Notes: a model not told the origin generated them from the sequence alone. Positions 36,600-45,398 are shown, counted from the stretch's first letter. The stretch: DNA of 64,000 bases from a gamma proteobacterium symbiont of Stewartia floridana (GCA_003676145.1 NAUB01000033.1:1-64000); one strand, 5' to 3'. A program made the numbers and translations.

Positions 36600-37073
36600 A
36601 TGAGAGTTGGTCTATTGCTCCTGCTTTGCTTCGTCGTACCGCTTGGCGGTGCGGTTGAGCTTGCACCTGAGAGTCAGGCGCTGCTTGCTGCCGCAACCTC
36701 CGGCGAAGTGGATCGGGTCAATGATCTGCTGTCACAAGGGGTTGACGTCAACACGAAAAACCCGACCGGCCGCTCAGTTCTGCATATTGCGGCATTCAAT
36801 GGCAATCTGCAGACCGTACGCGCTCTGTTGGCTGCCGGTGCGGATGCAAATCTGGCCGACGGTGCCGGTCTTACACCATTGATGGAAGCGGCATCCTTTG
36901 GTCATCTTGAGGTAGTCAGGCTGCTGATACAGCGTGGCGCTGATGTCAATGCGGCGGATCAGGCCGGCAACACACCGCTGACCCTGTCAAATCGGGGACG
37001 TCACACAGAGGTCTCCGCCCTGTTGACTGAGATGGGCGCGACAGAGGGTGGCGGCAAGGAAGAGAAGAAGTAG
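36600..37073 (+). CDS. Secreted ankyrin-repeat protein
   Basis: A 157-residue protein with a signal peptide (MRVGLLLLLCFVVPLGGAVE) and about three to four ankyrin repeats: SGEVDRVNDLLSQGVDVNTK, NPTGRSVLHIAAFNGNLQTV, GAGLTPLMEAASFGHLEVVR, and QAGNTPLTLSNRGRHTEVSA. The Lys/Glu-rich tail is short. Periplasmic ankyrin proteins of this size (for example AnkB next to catalase in Pseudomonas) act in protein interactions. The frame is open to 36441, but ATG 36600 begins exactly at the signal peptide. Partner unknown. Confidence 0.85.
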   Translation: MRVGLLLLLCFVVPLGGAVELAPESQALLAAATSGEVDRVNDLLSQGVDVNTKNPTGRSVLHIAAFNGNLQTVRALLAAGADANLADGAGLTPLMEAASFGHLEVVRLLIQRGADVNAADQAGNTPLTLSNRGRHTEVSALLTEMGATEGGGKEEKK

Positions 37074-37203
37074 TGCGAGGTGCTTCTCACAAAACCTGAA
37101 TTTTTGCGATGTTTTCGCTGCAACAACGTGATGCGTGTCTAAGTAAACAACGTAATGCACGTGAATAATTGTTATTAAGTCATTGATTGGACTTGTAAGA
37201 GAA

Positions 37204-37359
37204 ATGAAAAGGCAACATCTTCATCATAAACCAGACTTCTTTGCCGTGGTGGTGGTGTTGGTCATGATAGGCTTTGGTTTGACGTTGGCTGTTCAGGTTG
37301 GGGCTATTGATCGGCATGAGGTGGTACACAGCGAAGTATCCCAGGCTGAGGCCGGATAA
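37204..37359 (+). CDS. Small single-pass membrane protein (51 residues)
   Basis: A short frame from ATG 37204 to TAA 37359, preceded by TAAGAGA. The product has a basic/histidine N terminus (MKRQHLHHKPDFF), one strongly hydrophobic segment (AVVVVLVMIGFGLTLAVQV, about 14-32) and a short acidic tail. The positive-inside pattern suggests N-in topology. It lies between the ankyrin gene and coq7 and matches no function I know. The clean membrane-peptide composition makes it more likely real than chance. Confidence 0.6.
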   Translation: MKRQHLHHKPDFFAVVVVLVMIGFGLTLAVQVGAIDRHEVVHSEVSQAEAG

Positions 37360-37405
37360 CCCTGAAGTCTTTGGTTATCTGTCTGATAGTTAACCTGGTT
37401 TGACT

Positions 37406-37426
37406 GACCCCTGAACCCAGGGGGTC
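37406..37426. terminator. Hairpin between convergent genes
   Basis: GACCCCTG (37406-37413) pairs with CAGGGGGTC (37418-37426), leaving one bulged G. It sits between the small membrane-protein gene and coq7, which converge. No T-run follows on either strand, so termination is only possible, not shown. Confidence 0.35.
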
Positions 37427-37436
37427 GTGGTTCCCG

Positions 37437-38081
37437 TTATAGGTAAAAAACTGACCTTGTCATCAGCTTGGAGGTCAGATTCATTGCCGTTTTAATCGGT
37501 TGAGGAAGCTCGGCACCGCCCGCCTTGAGGGCTAACGCGGCATGTTCGGCTTCATCCGTCTTCATCTGCTGTAATACGGCATGGGTTCGCTTGTCCTGCT
37601 GTGGGACGCGATTGATATGCTCATCCAGATGGGCTCCGACCTGGTTTTCAGTTTCGGCCACAAAACCCAGGCTCCATTTATCACCAGCCAATCCGGCTGC
37701 GGCACCAAGCATGAATGAACTGGCATACCAGAATGGGTTGAGCAGACTTTTGCGATTATCCAACTCTACCAGTCGCTTTTCGCACCATGCCAGGTGGTCA
37801 TTCTCCTCCTGGGCGGCTCTCTCCATCTGCTCTCTGACTTGCGGCAGTCGAGCGGTCAGTGCCTGGCCCTGGTAGAGTGCCTGGGCACATACCTCACCGG
37901 TATGATTGATGCGCATCAGGCGTGCGGTCAGGTCCCGCTCTTCGTCCGACAGTTCGGTCTCATCGATGCCTTCTGCGGGATCGGCTCTTTCGGTGACCAG
38001 AGGTCTGCCGAACAGGGTTCGAACTGCACTGTCCAGCCCCATCAACAGGTGGTCTGCCATTTTGTAGTCGCGTTCACTCAT
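37437..38081 (-). CDS. coq7: Ubiquinone biosynthesis hydroxylase Coq7 (demethoxyubiquinone hydroxylase)
   Basis: Coq7 is a membrane-associated carboxylate-bridged di-iron enzyme that hydroxylates C6 of the ubiquinone ring. It replaces UbiF in many gammaproteobacteria. The 214-residue protein has the repeated ligand motifs: RINHTGEVCAQALY with Glu, QEENDHLAWCEKRL with the EXXH motif, and TDEAEHAA with the second EXXH. A hydrophobic central segment (FWYASSFMLGAAAGLAGDKW) probably lies in the membrane interface. AAGG seven bases upstream supports Met at 38081. Complements UbiH and UbiI at 20.6-23 kb. Confidence 0.95.
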   Translation of the reverse strand: MSERDYKMADHLLMGLDSAVRTLFGRPLVTERADPAEGIDETELSDEERDLTARLMRINHTGEVCAQALYQGQALTARLPQVREQMERAAQEENDHLAWCEKRLVELDNRKSLLNPFWYASSFMLGAAAGLAGDKWSLGFVAETENQVGAHLDEHINRVPQQDKRTHAVLQQMKTDEAEHAALALKAGGAELPQPIKTAMNLTSKLMTRSVFYL

Positions 38082-38229
38082 GGGGAAACCTTAGCCTTAA
38101 AAGGAGGGGTTCTTCAACTTTGTTTGATTGGCTTAGCCAGCGATTTGTTCACTTTCACTGCGGTGAGCCTGTCGGCCGGCCGCAGTGTCGCGGTGAATAT
38201 TCACGATTGCCGGGTCGCCAGGGAGATCT

Positions 38230-39450
38230 CTATGCACGGGAAACGGGCTGCTCGGTTGCTACCCCGGCACGGTGCCACTGTTGGTGGATCAACTCGATCG
38301 GATGGTATACATCGATGTCGAGCCCGGCCTGTCTGATCTGCTGGCGAAACTGCATGGCACAGCCGGTGCTGGAGGTGATCAGAATTTTCGCGCCGTTCGC
38401 TTTGAGGTGGTTTAGTTTGATCTCACCAAGCTGATTGGATATCTCCGGTTGGGTAAGCAGGTAACTCCCTGCTGCGCCGCAGCATAGTTCATTCTCAGCC
38501 AATTCGACCAATTCGAGCTGTGGGATCTTGTTCAGTATTTGCCAATCCGTGCTGTCCCGTGAAGAGCAGGGTCGATGCAGGGTCGCCCTGATTGGCAAGG
38601 GTGCCAGTTCAGGCATCTCCCGGTCCGGCAACTGCAGTAGAAAATCAGAGATTGAGATCAGTGGCAGCCGGCTCGCCTGCTGCTCTGCCAGTTCCAGATG
38701 GCATGCGGTGGCCAGGGTAATCAGGTTTTGCGCGTTGCTCTTACCGGTCTGCGCACGGATGGCGTCACACTGCTGCCCGGCCTCCCTGATAAAGCCATTA
38801 TGTCGATGCATGGCACCACAACACCCGGTGCTGGCAGGGATATCGACCGCATAACCAAGGCCACTCAACAATTGGATGGCATTCTGTACCAGATTGTCGT
38901 CGATTTTCGAGCCAATACAGCCGGTGAACAGCTGGACCTTTTTTCCTGTCGGTTTTGTGGATGGATAGAACCCGGTCCGATTCACCGGCGTCCGGGGCAG
39001 TTGCTCTGCCATGGCGAGCAACTGCCTGAAACGCTTTACTGGCAGTTTTCTTAACAGGGCAAGCGAGCCCGATTTACGTGCCATATGATAGAGGCGTATC
39101 CAGTTATTGAGTCTGTCGTTATGGCTCAATTGATGGAGGAGCTGTTTCAGCAGTGGTTTTTTTCGATGTTCTGAGGTTATTGTTGCGCGACTGGCATCCA
39201 GCAGGCTGCCATATTTCACTCCGGATGGGCAGGCGGCTTCACAGGCGCGGCAGTTGAGGCAACGGTCAAGATGGAGTTCGACATGGGAGTGCAGGTCGAT
39301 CTCGCTTTTCGCCAATGCCTGAATCAGACTGATCCGGCCACGAGGTGAATCAGCCTCGCTGGCGAGCAGTCGATAGGTTGGGCATACAGTCAGGCAGAGA
39401 CCGCATTTTACGCAGCGGTCTGCTTCAACAAGCAGGTCTTCAGGTGTCAC
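38230..39450 (-). CDS. GlcF-like iron-sulfur oxidoreductase subunit
   Basis: A 406-residue protein resembling glycolate oxidase subunit GlcF and other two-CCG-domain Fe-S proteins. The N terminus has two 4Fe-4S ferredoxin motifs (CVKCGLCLTVCPTY at about 15-28, and CLNCRACEAACPSG). Two cysteine-rich CCG domains follow (TGCCGAMHRHNG and ELCCGAAGSYLL), the type shared with heterodisulfide reductase HdrB. It starts at a GTG with a weak ribosome site. The usual FAD subunits GlcD/GlcE are not adjacent, so it either pairs with a distant flavoprotein (glycolate, lactate or similar) or serves another 2-hydroxyacid enzyme. I leave the symbol blank for that reason. Confidence 0.85.
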   Translation of the reverse strand: MTPEDLLVEADRCVKCGLCLTVCPTYRLLASEADSPRGRISLIQALAKSEIDLHSHVELHLDRCLNCRACEAACPSGVKYGSLLDASRATITSEHRKKPLLKQLLHQLSHNDRLNNWIRLYHMARKSGSLALLRKLPVKRFRQLLAMAEQLPRTPVNRTGFYPSTKPTGKKVQLFTGCIGSKIDDNLVQNAIQLLSGLGYAVDIPASTGCCGAMHRHNGFIREAGQQCDAIRAQTGKSNAQNLITLATACHLELAEQQASRLPLISISDFLLQLPDREMPELAPLPIRATLHRPCSSRDSTDWQILNKIPQLELVELAENELCCGAAGSYLLTQPEISNQLGEIKLNHLKANGAKILITSSTGCAMQFRQQIRQAGLDIDVYHPIELIHQQWHRAGVATEQPVSRA

Positions 39451-39658
39451 AACGGGCAGCGTTTCCGGAAAAGATCGGCCATTTTACCTGAATCGTGCTG
39501 TCAGTTGGAGAAATCATGATGATTCAGCGTCAAATCGATATCACCCGGCAGGTTGGTTTATCGGGTTGAGGAGAGTGGTCCCAGTCACTAAGATTGGACA
39601 TGATCTTGAACAACGGGTTCTGCTAACAGCTCCCACACCATAACGCCGAGGCTATGCC

Positions 39659-39967
39659 ATGTCCTACTATCGTTATCACCTCTTTTTTTGTGTCAATGAG
39701 CGAGAGGATGGGCGTCCCTGCTGTGGCGTCCATGGCAGCAAGGCGATGCGTGACTACCTGAAAGGCCGGGTTAAGGAGCTGGGTTTGACCGGACCGGGCG
39801 GGGTAAGGGTCACCACCGCAGGCTGTTTTGATCGCTGCGACCTTGGGCCGGTTCTGGTGATCTACCCGGAGGCGGTCTGGTATACCTTCGTGGATCGTGA
39901 CGATATTGACGAGATCCTAAAGCGCCATCTGATTGAGGGGGAGATCGTCGAGCGACTGACCGTTTAG
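39659..39967 (+). CDS. Thioredoxin-like [2Fe-2S] ferredoxin
   Basis: A 102-residue protein of the thioredoxin-fold 2Fe-2S ferredoxin family (NuoE-like fold, similar to Azotobacter Shethna protein FeSI and clostridial examples). Likely cluster cysteines are Cys11, Cys21 or Cys22, Cys56 and Cys60 (FFCVNER, RPCCGVHGS, TTAGCFDRCDLGP). PEAVWY matches the family. It probably carries electrons or senses redox state; its partner is unknown. It is divergent from the GlcF-like gene, with 208 bases between them. Confidence 0.88.
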   Translation: MSYYRYHLFFCVNEREDGRPCCGVHGSKAMRDYLKGRVKELGLTGPGGVRVTTAGCFDRCDLGPVLVIYPEAVWYTFVDRDDIDEILKRHLIEGEIVERLTV

Positions 39968-40283
39968 CTTTCTGAGCCGGGTCGCCTACGGGTAATTTGC
40001 AGCTATTTCAGGAACTCATTCATGTTTTGCCTATTCGCCCGGCAGATTTTCCTAAAGCGCCAAACGATGCTGCCGCTACTCAGTAGAAGTTGAGGATTGA
40101 GTGGTGTAGAGTGGCTTGCCGCTATTAATGCTAAAGCGTGACGCGGGTTGGTATTGGAGTGAAAAAATAGCCATTTCATTGCTTATAATCCCTTGCATTA
40201 GCCGAGTGATTGTATACTATTAAGAAATTAGTCTAAGTTTCCTCACTTAATGGACTGTTTCGTATGGGATTTTGGAGTTTGCC
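39968..40283 (+). other. Promoter-bearing spacer before the Ig-like lipoprotein
   Basis: No gene is seen in these 316 bases. A possible promoter is TTGCAT at 40193-40198 and TACTAT at 40215-40220 with a 16-base spacer. The nearby TATAAT at about 40184 could be another -10. GGAG at 40274-40277 is the ribosome site for the next gene. Confidence 0.45.
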
Positions 40284-42113
40284 ATGTCAGGTTTAGCCCG
40301 TTTAGCTACCCCTTTTATTCTTATGTTAGCGCTCGTCGCCTGCGGTGGTGGTGATGCAGAGACCCCTTGGGATAGCAGTGGCGGTTCCACCACAGATGGC
40401 ACTGGTGGCGATATCGATGATGTGGGAACAGGTCAGGCAACGATCCTGCTCGGTAACGGATCGGGTTCCTCATTCCAAGCCGGTGAACTGGATGTTGCTG
40501 TAGCCTCCTTGTCTGCTGGTGGTCAGACCTCAGTGCGGGCAACTCTCGCGGATGTAAGTGGAAATCTTTACCAGCAAAGTGCAACCGTTACTTTCACTAC
40601 CGACTGTGTAGCTAGTGGATTGGCTACGATCGATTCCTCTGTCGATACTGATGATGGGATAGTGACAGCAACATATGTTGCCCAAGGTTGTTCCGGTACC
40701 GATAATATTCGTGGTACTACCACGGTTAATGGGACCACGTCATCGGCCACTGCTAGCGTCTCCATACAGCCGGCTGAGATCGGTTCCATGCAGTTTGTAT
40801 CGGCAGAACCTTCGGTGATCGGTCTGCGAGGAGTTGGGTTGACTGAGGTATCTAAAGTCTCTTTTCAAGTTCTTGATACGAATGGTAATCCAGTATCTCA
40901 ACAGGTGGTCAATTTTTCTCTGAATACTGATATTGGTGGTGTTTCCATACCGCCTGGTTCAATAAAAGCCACAAGTGATATCAACGGTATTGTGAGGACG
41001 GATGTTAAGTCCGGTACTGTTCCGACAACCGTACGTGTTACCGCCTCTCTGGAGTCTAACCCCCTGATCTCCACCCAGTCTGATGGATTGGTTATCTCAA
41101 CTGGTGTTTCTGATCAGAACAGTATGACTATCAGTGCACAGTTTTTAAATCCTGAGTGCTGGAATATTGATCGAGTGCAGGTAAACATTACCGCGACAGC
41201 CGCTGACCATTTCAATAACCCTGTTCCTGACGGGACGGCTGTCTATTTTACAACAGAAGGTGGTTTTATTGAGTCTCAGTGTCAGACCACGGATGGATGG
41301 TGCGATGTTATCTGGACAAGTTCGAATCCTAGGCCAGTAGCCGACTTATTGCCAGGTGGCATAGGGCGTGTGACAGTACTTGCCACCATGCTTGGGGAAG
41401 AGTCATTTGTTGATGCCAATGGTAACGGTGTGCTCGATCAGGGTGATACCCCTTTCGCCAGTATGCCTGAAGCCTATCGCGATGATAATGAAGATGGTGT
41501 TCGTGATCCAGTCTCAGAAGAGTTTGTCGACTTCAACGATAACAATGTCTATGACGATGGTGATGCTGATCCAGACTACAACGGGGCGCTCTGTTGTGAT
41601 GCGGCGGCTGTAGCTGAAGCATCTGCAGCTGTTGCTGCTGGAGAAGACCCGGGGATATGTTTTAACGTCACACCTGTTACCGCGGTCGGATGTAGTGCGG
41701 AAAAGAACATTAGTGTACGTGACAGCCTTACCCTTGTAATGGCGGAGTCGGAAGCGACCATACTACTCGACGGAGATGATGTGCAGGCAGGTGGTGGCTT
41801 CCCAGTAATCAATCTCCCTGGAGGTCTTTCGTTCTTTACGTTCACCATTCGCGGTGTTCAGACTGGACAGGTTATGCCGGTCGGTACGGGGATCTCTTTC
41901 ACCACTACAAACGGTACCATCGAGACATCAGGCAGTTTTGAAGTGGCAAATACGAGTCAAAATGCACGGCTTGATTCCAGCGTGGTTGAATATCGTGTGG
42001 CTATGACGCCGACTGAGAATAGGCAGCCCGGAGATGAAACGGGAATTTTAACCGTTGCTGTAACAACACCCTCAGGCACCACCACTACCGGTTACGTGGT
42101 CGTCAACGATTAG
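40284..42113 (+). CDS. Large Ig-like (invasin/BIG-type) surface lipoprotein with Asp-rich insert
   Basis: A 609-residue predicted lipoprotein: signal sequence with lipobox LVAC (MSGLARLATPFILMLALVAC), then a Gly/Asp-rich linker. Several bacterial Ig-like domains follow; sentences such as QVLDTNGNPVSQQVVNFSLN and TAADHFNNPVPDGTAVYFTT are typical of invasin/intimin BIG_1 domains. Around residues 375-430 an Asp/Asn-rich stretch contains EF-hand-like loops (DANGNGVLDQGD, DDNEDGVRDP, DFNDNNVYDDGDADPDYNG) that likely bind calcium. Six or more cysteines suggest disulfides. It has its own terminator. Likely an outer-membrane or surface adhesin-like protein; ligand unknown. Confidence 0.82.
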   Translation: MSGLARLATPFILMLALVACGGGDAETPWDSSGGSTTDGTGGDIDDVGTGQATILLGNGSGSSFQAGELDVAVASLSAGGQTSVRATLADVSGNLYQQSATVTFTTDCVASGLATIDSSVDTDDGIVTATYVAQGCSGTDNIRGTTTVNGTTSSATASVSIQPAEIGSMQFVSAEPSVIGLRGVGLTEVSKVSFQVLDTNGNPVSQQVVNFSLNTDIGGVSIPPGSIKATSDINGIVRTDVKSGTVPTTVRVTASLESNPLISTQSDGLVISTGVSDQNSMTISAQFLNPECWNIDRVQVNITATAADHFNNPVPDGTAVYFTTEGGFIESQCQTTDGWCDVIWTSSNPRPVADLLPGGIGRVTVLATMLGEESFVDANGNGVLDQGDTPFASMPEAYRDDNEDGVRDPVSEEFVDFNDNNVYDDGDADPDYNGALCCDAAAVAEASAAVAAGEDPGICFNVTPVTAVGCSAEKNISVRDSLTLVMAESEATILLDGDDVQAGGGFPVINLPGGLSFFTFTIRGVQTGQVMPVGTGISFTTTNGTIETSGSFEVANTSQNARLDSSVVEYRVAMTPTENRQPGDETGILTVAVTTPSGTTTTGYVVVND

Positions 42114-42138
42114 TTTCTTAAATCAATCCTTCTTTTTG

Positions 42139-42169
42139 GGCCTTACCTGTTGTTAGGTAAGGCCTTTTT
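42139..42169 (+). terminator. Rho-independent terminator of the Ig-like lipoprotein
   Basis: GGCCTTACCT (42139-42148) pairs perfectly with AGGTAAGGCC (42155-42164) around a GTTGTT loop, followed by TTTTT. It starts 26 bases after the stop codon. Confidence 0.92.
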
Positions 42170-42364
42170 GTTGGGGGCTATTTTTTAAAGATGCATTGTC
42201 ATGATTAGTTGCTGATTATGTGATGATTATTGAACGTGGCCATACTAGATTCAGTTCTCAAGTACGTTGATGAGGCCTTTCCCCTTGACGCTTTTGTACC
42301 TCACAGACAAAATGTTGTGTTTATACGCAAAATCTGGGCTTTCTGCTCATCGAAACATAATTAA

Positions 42365-43180
42365 GTGAACAGTTCACCGCCACTCATCAAAATCAGAGAC
42401 CTCCATTTTCACCATGGAGACCGCCCTATTTTTCAGGGTGTCGATATTGATATTCCCCGTGGCAAGGTGACTGCGATCATGGGGCCGAGCGGAACAGGTA
42501 AGACAACACTTCTCAAGCTGATCGGCGGTCAATTGCGCCCGACCAGGGGCAGCATCGAGGTCGATGGTCAGGATGTGCATAAACTCTCCCGTAAGGCGCT
42601 CTATCAACTGCGCATGCGGATGGGCATGCTGTTTCAGAGCGGAGCCCTGCTGACCGATCTCTCGGTCTATGACAATGTGGCCTACCCGTTGCGGGAGCAC
42701 ACCAATCTGCCGGAGTCGATGATCCGACGTCTGGTATTGATGAAGCTCGAAGCGGTTGGCCTGCGGGGTGCCAGGGAGCTGATGCCCTCGGAGCTTTCCG
42801 GCGGTATGGCCAGGCGAGTCGCCCTCTCCCGTGCAATTGCCCTGGATCCCATGATGGTGATGTACGACGAGCCGTTCACCGGCCAGGATCCGATCTCCAT
42901 GGGGGTGCTGGCGCAACTGGTGAGGCGCTTGAACGATGCGGTCGGCCTGACCAGTATCCTGGTCTCCCATGATGTTGAGGAGACGGCTGGTATCTCCGAT
43001 CTGATCTATGTGATCTCCGGCGGCAAGGTGATCGAATCAGGTGCGCCCGACGCCTTGATGGGCTCCAGTTCGCCGGCGGTCAAACAGTTCATGGGGGGGC
43101 TGCCGGATGGTCCGGTAGGTTTCCACTATCAGGCGCCGTCCCTGTCTGAAGACCTGCTGAGTATGCGGGGGGCAAAGTAG
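42365..43180 (+). CDS. mlaF: Phospholipid ABC transporter ATP-binding protein MlaF
   Basis: MlaF powers the inner-membrane Mla complex that moves phospholipids between membranes to keep outer-membrane asymmetry. The 271-residue ATPase has Walker [10 protein letters not shown] (40-48), the Q-loop LFQSGALL, the signature LSGGMARR, Walker B VMYDEPF and the switch SHDVEE. It begins at a GTG without a strong ribosome site. Its stop overlaps the mlaE start. First gene of mlaFEDB. Confidence 0.96.
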   Translation: MNSSPPLIKIRDLHFHHGDRPIFQGVDIDIPRGKVTAIMGPSGTGKTTLLKLIGGQLRPTRGSIEVDGQDVHKLSRKALYQLRMRMGMLFQSGALLTDLSVYDNVAYPLREHTNLPESMIRRLVLMKLEAVGLRGARELMPSELSGGMARRVALSRAIALDPMMVMYDEPFTGQDPISMGVLAQLVRRLNDAVGLTSILVSHDVEETAGISDLIYVISGGKVIESGAPDALMGSSSPAVKQFMGGLPDGPVGFHYQAPSLSEDLLSMRGAK

Positions 43181-43959
43181 TGTTGGATCTCTTCGCCAGA
43201 TTCGGTCGAGTCGGTTTGGCTTCGCTGGAGCGGTTGGGGCGTGGTCACCTGTTGCTGTTACAGATTCTGCTGGGGCTCACCAGTCTGCTGCCTCGCTTGA
43301 AACTGCTGGCCGCCCAGATCCATAGTATCGGTGTGCGTACCACCACAATCATTGTGGTCTCCGGATTATTCGTCGGTATGGTGCTCGGTCTGCAGGGTTA
43401 CTATGTGCTCTCCCAGTTCGGTGCCGAGGATAGCCTGGGAGTGATGGTGGCTGCCTCTCTGGTGCGTGAATTGGGCCCGGTGGTTACCGCACTGCTGTTT
43501 GCCGGACGTGCCGGCTCGGCGCTGACCGCAGAGATCGGCCTGATGAAGGCAACTGAGCAGCTTTCGGGCCTGGAGATGATGGCGGTCGACCCGATTCGTC
43601 GCATTCTCTCCCCCAGATTCTATGCCGGGTTCATCTCCATGCCTCTGCTGGCCGCCATGTTCAGCGCAATTGGTGTGATCGGCGGTTATTTTGTCAGTGT
43701 GGGATTACTTGGGGTGGATGATGGCGCTTTTTGGAGTCAGATGCAGGCCAAGATCGACTGGGGCGAAGATGTGCTCAATGGTGTGATCAAGAGCTTTGTG
43801 TTCGGTTTCGTGTGTGCCTGGATCGCCCTTTTTCAGGGATATGATACGATCCCCACATCAGCGGGTGTCAGTCAGTCGACGACACGGACGGTGGTTCACT
43901 CGGCACTCGCGGTGCTGGTGCTTGATTTCGTACTGACCGCATTAATGTTTGGAGGCTAA
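43180..43959 (+). CDS. mlaE: Phospholipid ABC transporter permease MlaE
   Basis: The inner-membrane permease of the Mla system, 259 residues with about five to six hydrophobic segments ([20 protein letters not shown], for instance). The conserved [24 protein letters not shown] block and the [13 protein letters not shown] cytoplasmic loop identify the family. It begins at a GTG that shares a base with the mlaF stop and ends 2 bases before mlaD. Confidence 0.96.
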   Translation: MLDLFARFGRVGLASLERLGRGHLLLLQILLGLTSLLPRLKLLAAQIHSIGVRTTTIIVVSGLFVGMVLGLQGYYVLSQFGAEDSLGVMVAASLVRELGPVVTALLFAGRAGSALTAEIGLMKATEQLSGLEMMAVDPIRRILSPRFYAGFISMPLLAAMFSAIGVIGGYFVSVGLLGVDDGAFWSQMQAKIDWGEDVLNGVIKSFVFGFVCAWIALFQGYDTIPTSAGVSQSTTRTVVHSALAVLVLDFVLTALMFGG

Positions 43960-43961
43960 TC

Positions 43962-44441
43962 ATGCAGACAAGACAGTTGGAGATTACCGTCGGCTTCTTC
44001 ATGGCACTGGGTCTTGTGGCACTCTTTTTCCTGGCAATGCAGGTCAGCAATCTTGCCAGTATCTCATCCGATGAGGGTTATACGATAACCGCCCGCTTCG
44101 ATAATATTGGTGGACTGAAAGTCCGCTCGCCGGTGTCCATGGCCGGTGTGAGAGTCGGGCGTGTGGTCGGCATCAGTTATGACCAGAGCAGCTTTGAAGC
44201 CGTGGTCACCCTGGCGATAGATCCCCAGTTCAATCAGATTCCCGATGACAGTATCGCCAAGATCTATACCTCAGGGCTGCTGGGTGAGCAGTATATCGGT
44301 CTTGACCCCGGTGGCAGTCTGGAGAGTCTGGAGCAGGACAGTGAATTGATGATGACTCAGTCGGCACTGGTGCTTGAAGAGATCGTGGGGCAGTTTCTGT
44401 TCAGTAAAGCTGAAGAGAATGCCATGTCCGATGAGCCCTGA
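43962..44441 (+). CDS. mlaD: Phospholipid transporter MCE-domain protein MlaD
   Basis: MlaD is anchored by one N-terminal helix (FFMALGLVALFFLAMQV) and forms a periplasmic hexameric ring that binds phospholipid. The MCE domain spans about 38-120 (YTITARFDNIGGLKVRSPVS, MAGVRVGRVVGI, LLGEQYIGLDPGG). Its 159 residues lack a long C-terminal extension. In E. coli mlaC comes next; here the STAS gene follows directly. Confidence 0.95.
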   Translation: MQTRQLEITVGFFMALGLVALFFLAMQVSNLASISSDEGYTITARFDNIGGLKVRSPVSMAGVRVGRVVGISYDQSSFEAVVTLAIDPQFNQIPDDSIAKIYTSGLLGEQYIGLDPGGSLESLEQDSELMMTQSALVLEEIVGQFLFSKAEENAMSDEP

Positions 44442-44445
44442 TAGC

Positions 44446-44766
44446 ATGAGCGAAACAAAGCTGGAGCGGGTGGGGGCCTTCCATTTCCAGCTGCATGGTG
44501 AGATGACCTTCACACATGCCAGGTCGCTACTGCTGCAGTCGGAAACCCTGTTTGCCAACCTGCCCGATGTGGAGATCGATCTGATGCGGGTGGAGAAGGC
44601 CGACAGTGCCGGACTCGCACTGATGCTCGAGTGGTTGGCCCGGGCTGCGGAACGGGATGCCAGAGTTATCTTCACGGAGGTACCCGAGACAATCCACTCA
44701 GTAGCACGACTCTGCCAGATTGAGTCACTGCTGACTGGGCATATTGCGGAATCGAGCAACCGCTAA
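44446..44766 (+). CDS. mlaB: STAS-domain protein MlaB
   Basis: MlaB is the small cytoplasmic STAS subunit that binds MlaF and stabilises the complex. From ATG 44446 it has 106 residues. The STAS features are GAFHFQLHGEMTFTHARSLL and the VEKADSAGLALMLEWLARAA loop with the conserved serine (about 51-53). An ATG at 44431 is an alternative start that would overlap mlaD. A longer frame to 44374 lies inside mlaD and is rejected. Confidence 0.88.
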   Translation: MSETKLERVGAFHFQLHGEMTFTHARSLLLQSETLFANLPDVEIDLMRVEKADSAGLALMLEWLARAAERDARVIFTEVPETIHSVARLCQIESLLTGHIAESSNR

Positions 44767-45071
44767 GCTAAGGTAGCGAGTTGATCGGTGCGATCGGCGT
44801 CGTGAATCGGCACATTTTGATCGACAATCTGTTTCGCTCAGAGTTGTTCAGCGGTTGCATAACATGATTTGTGACAATTTTTAGTGGATTGGTCTAGAAT
44901 AGGCCTTGAAATAATCTCTGTTTTAAGATTCAATATTCAATCCTATCCAGTCTTCCCCCTCGATACTGTTACTCGGCACGCGGTGTATTACTGGATGCTT
45001 GGCATGAAAAATAGCAGCGGATCGACTCCGTTCAACACATCCCCAATCATTCAATTGGAGATCCTCAATCG
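44767..45071 (+). other. trxA upstream region
   Basis: About 305 bases without a gene. A promoter is visible near 44871-44900 and leaves a leader of about 165 bases before trxA. I see no terminator after mlaB and no riboswitch signature in the leader. Confidence 0.5.
44871..44900 (+). promoter_or_regulatory. Candidate trxA promoter
   Basis: GTGACA at 44871-44876 and TAGAAT at 44895-44900 are 18 bases apart, a fair sigma70 pair. Transcription would start near 44907. Confidence 0.5.
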
Positions 45072-45398
45072 ATGAGTGAGCAGATTGTTCATATAACAGA
45101 CGATTCGTTTGAATCTGACGTACTTCAATCAAATCAGCCGGTGCTGATTGATTACTGGGCCGAATGGTGTGGTCCCTGTAAGATGATTGCGCCCGTACTG
45201 GACGAAATTGCCAAAGAGTATGGCGATAAGTTGAAAGTGGCAAAATTGAATATTGACGAAAACCCGAATACACCACCGAAATACGGCATTCGCGGCATAC
45301 CGACCCTGATGTTGTTCAAGAACGGTGAAGTCGAGGCGACCAAGGTTGGTGCTGTCTCAAAATCGCAACTCGTGGCATTTATCGATAGTAATCTTTAA
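45072..45398 (+). CDS. trxA: Thioredoxin 1
   Basis: Thioredoxin is the general cytoplasmic dithiol reductant. The 108-residue protein has the active site WCGPC with Cys33 and Cys36 ([11 protein letters not shown]), the buried Asp in VLIDYWA and the cis-Pro loop [11 protein letters not shown]. It precedes rho by about 185 bases, the common trxA-rho order. Confidence 0.98.
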   Translation: MSEQIVHITDDSFESDVLQSNQPVLIDYWAEWCGPCKMIAPVLDEIAKEYGDKLKVAKLNIDENPNTPPKYGIRGIPTLMLFKNGEVEATKVGAVSKSQLVAFIDSNL

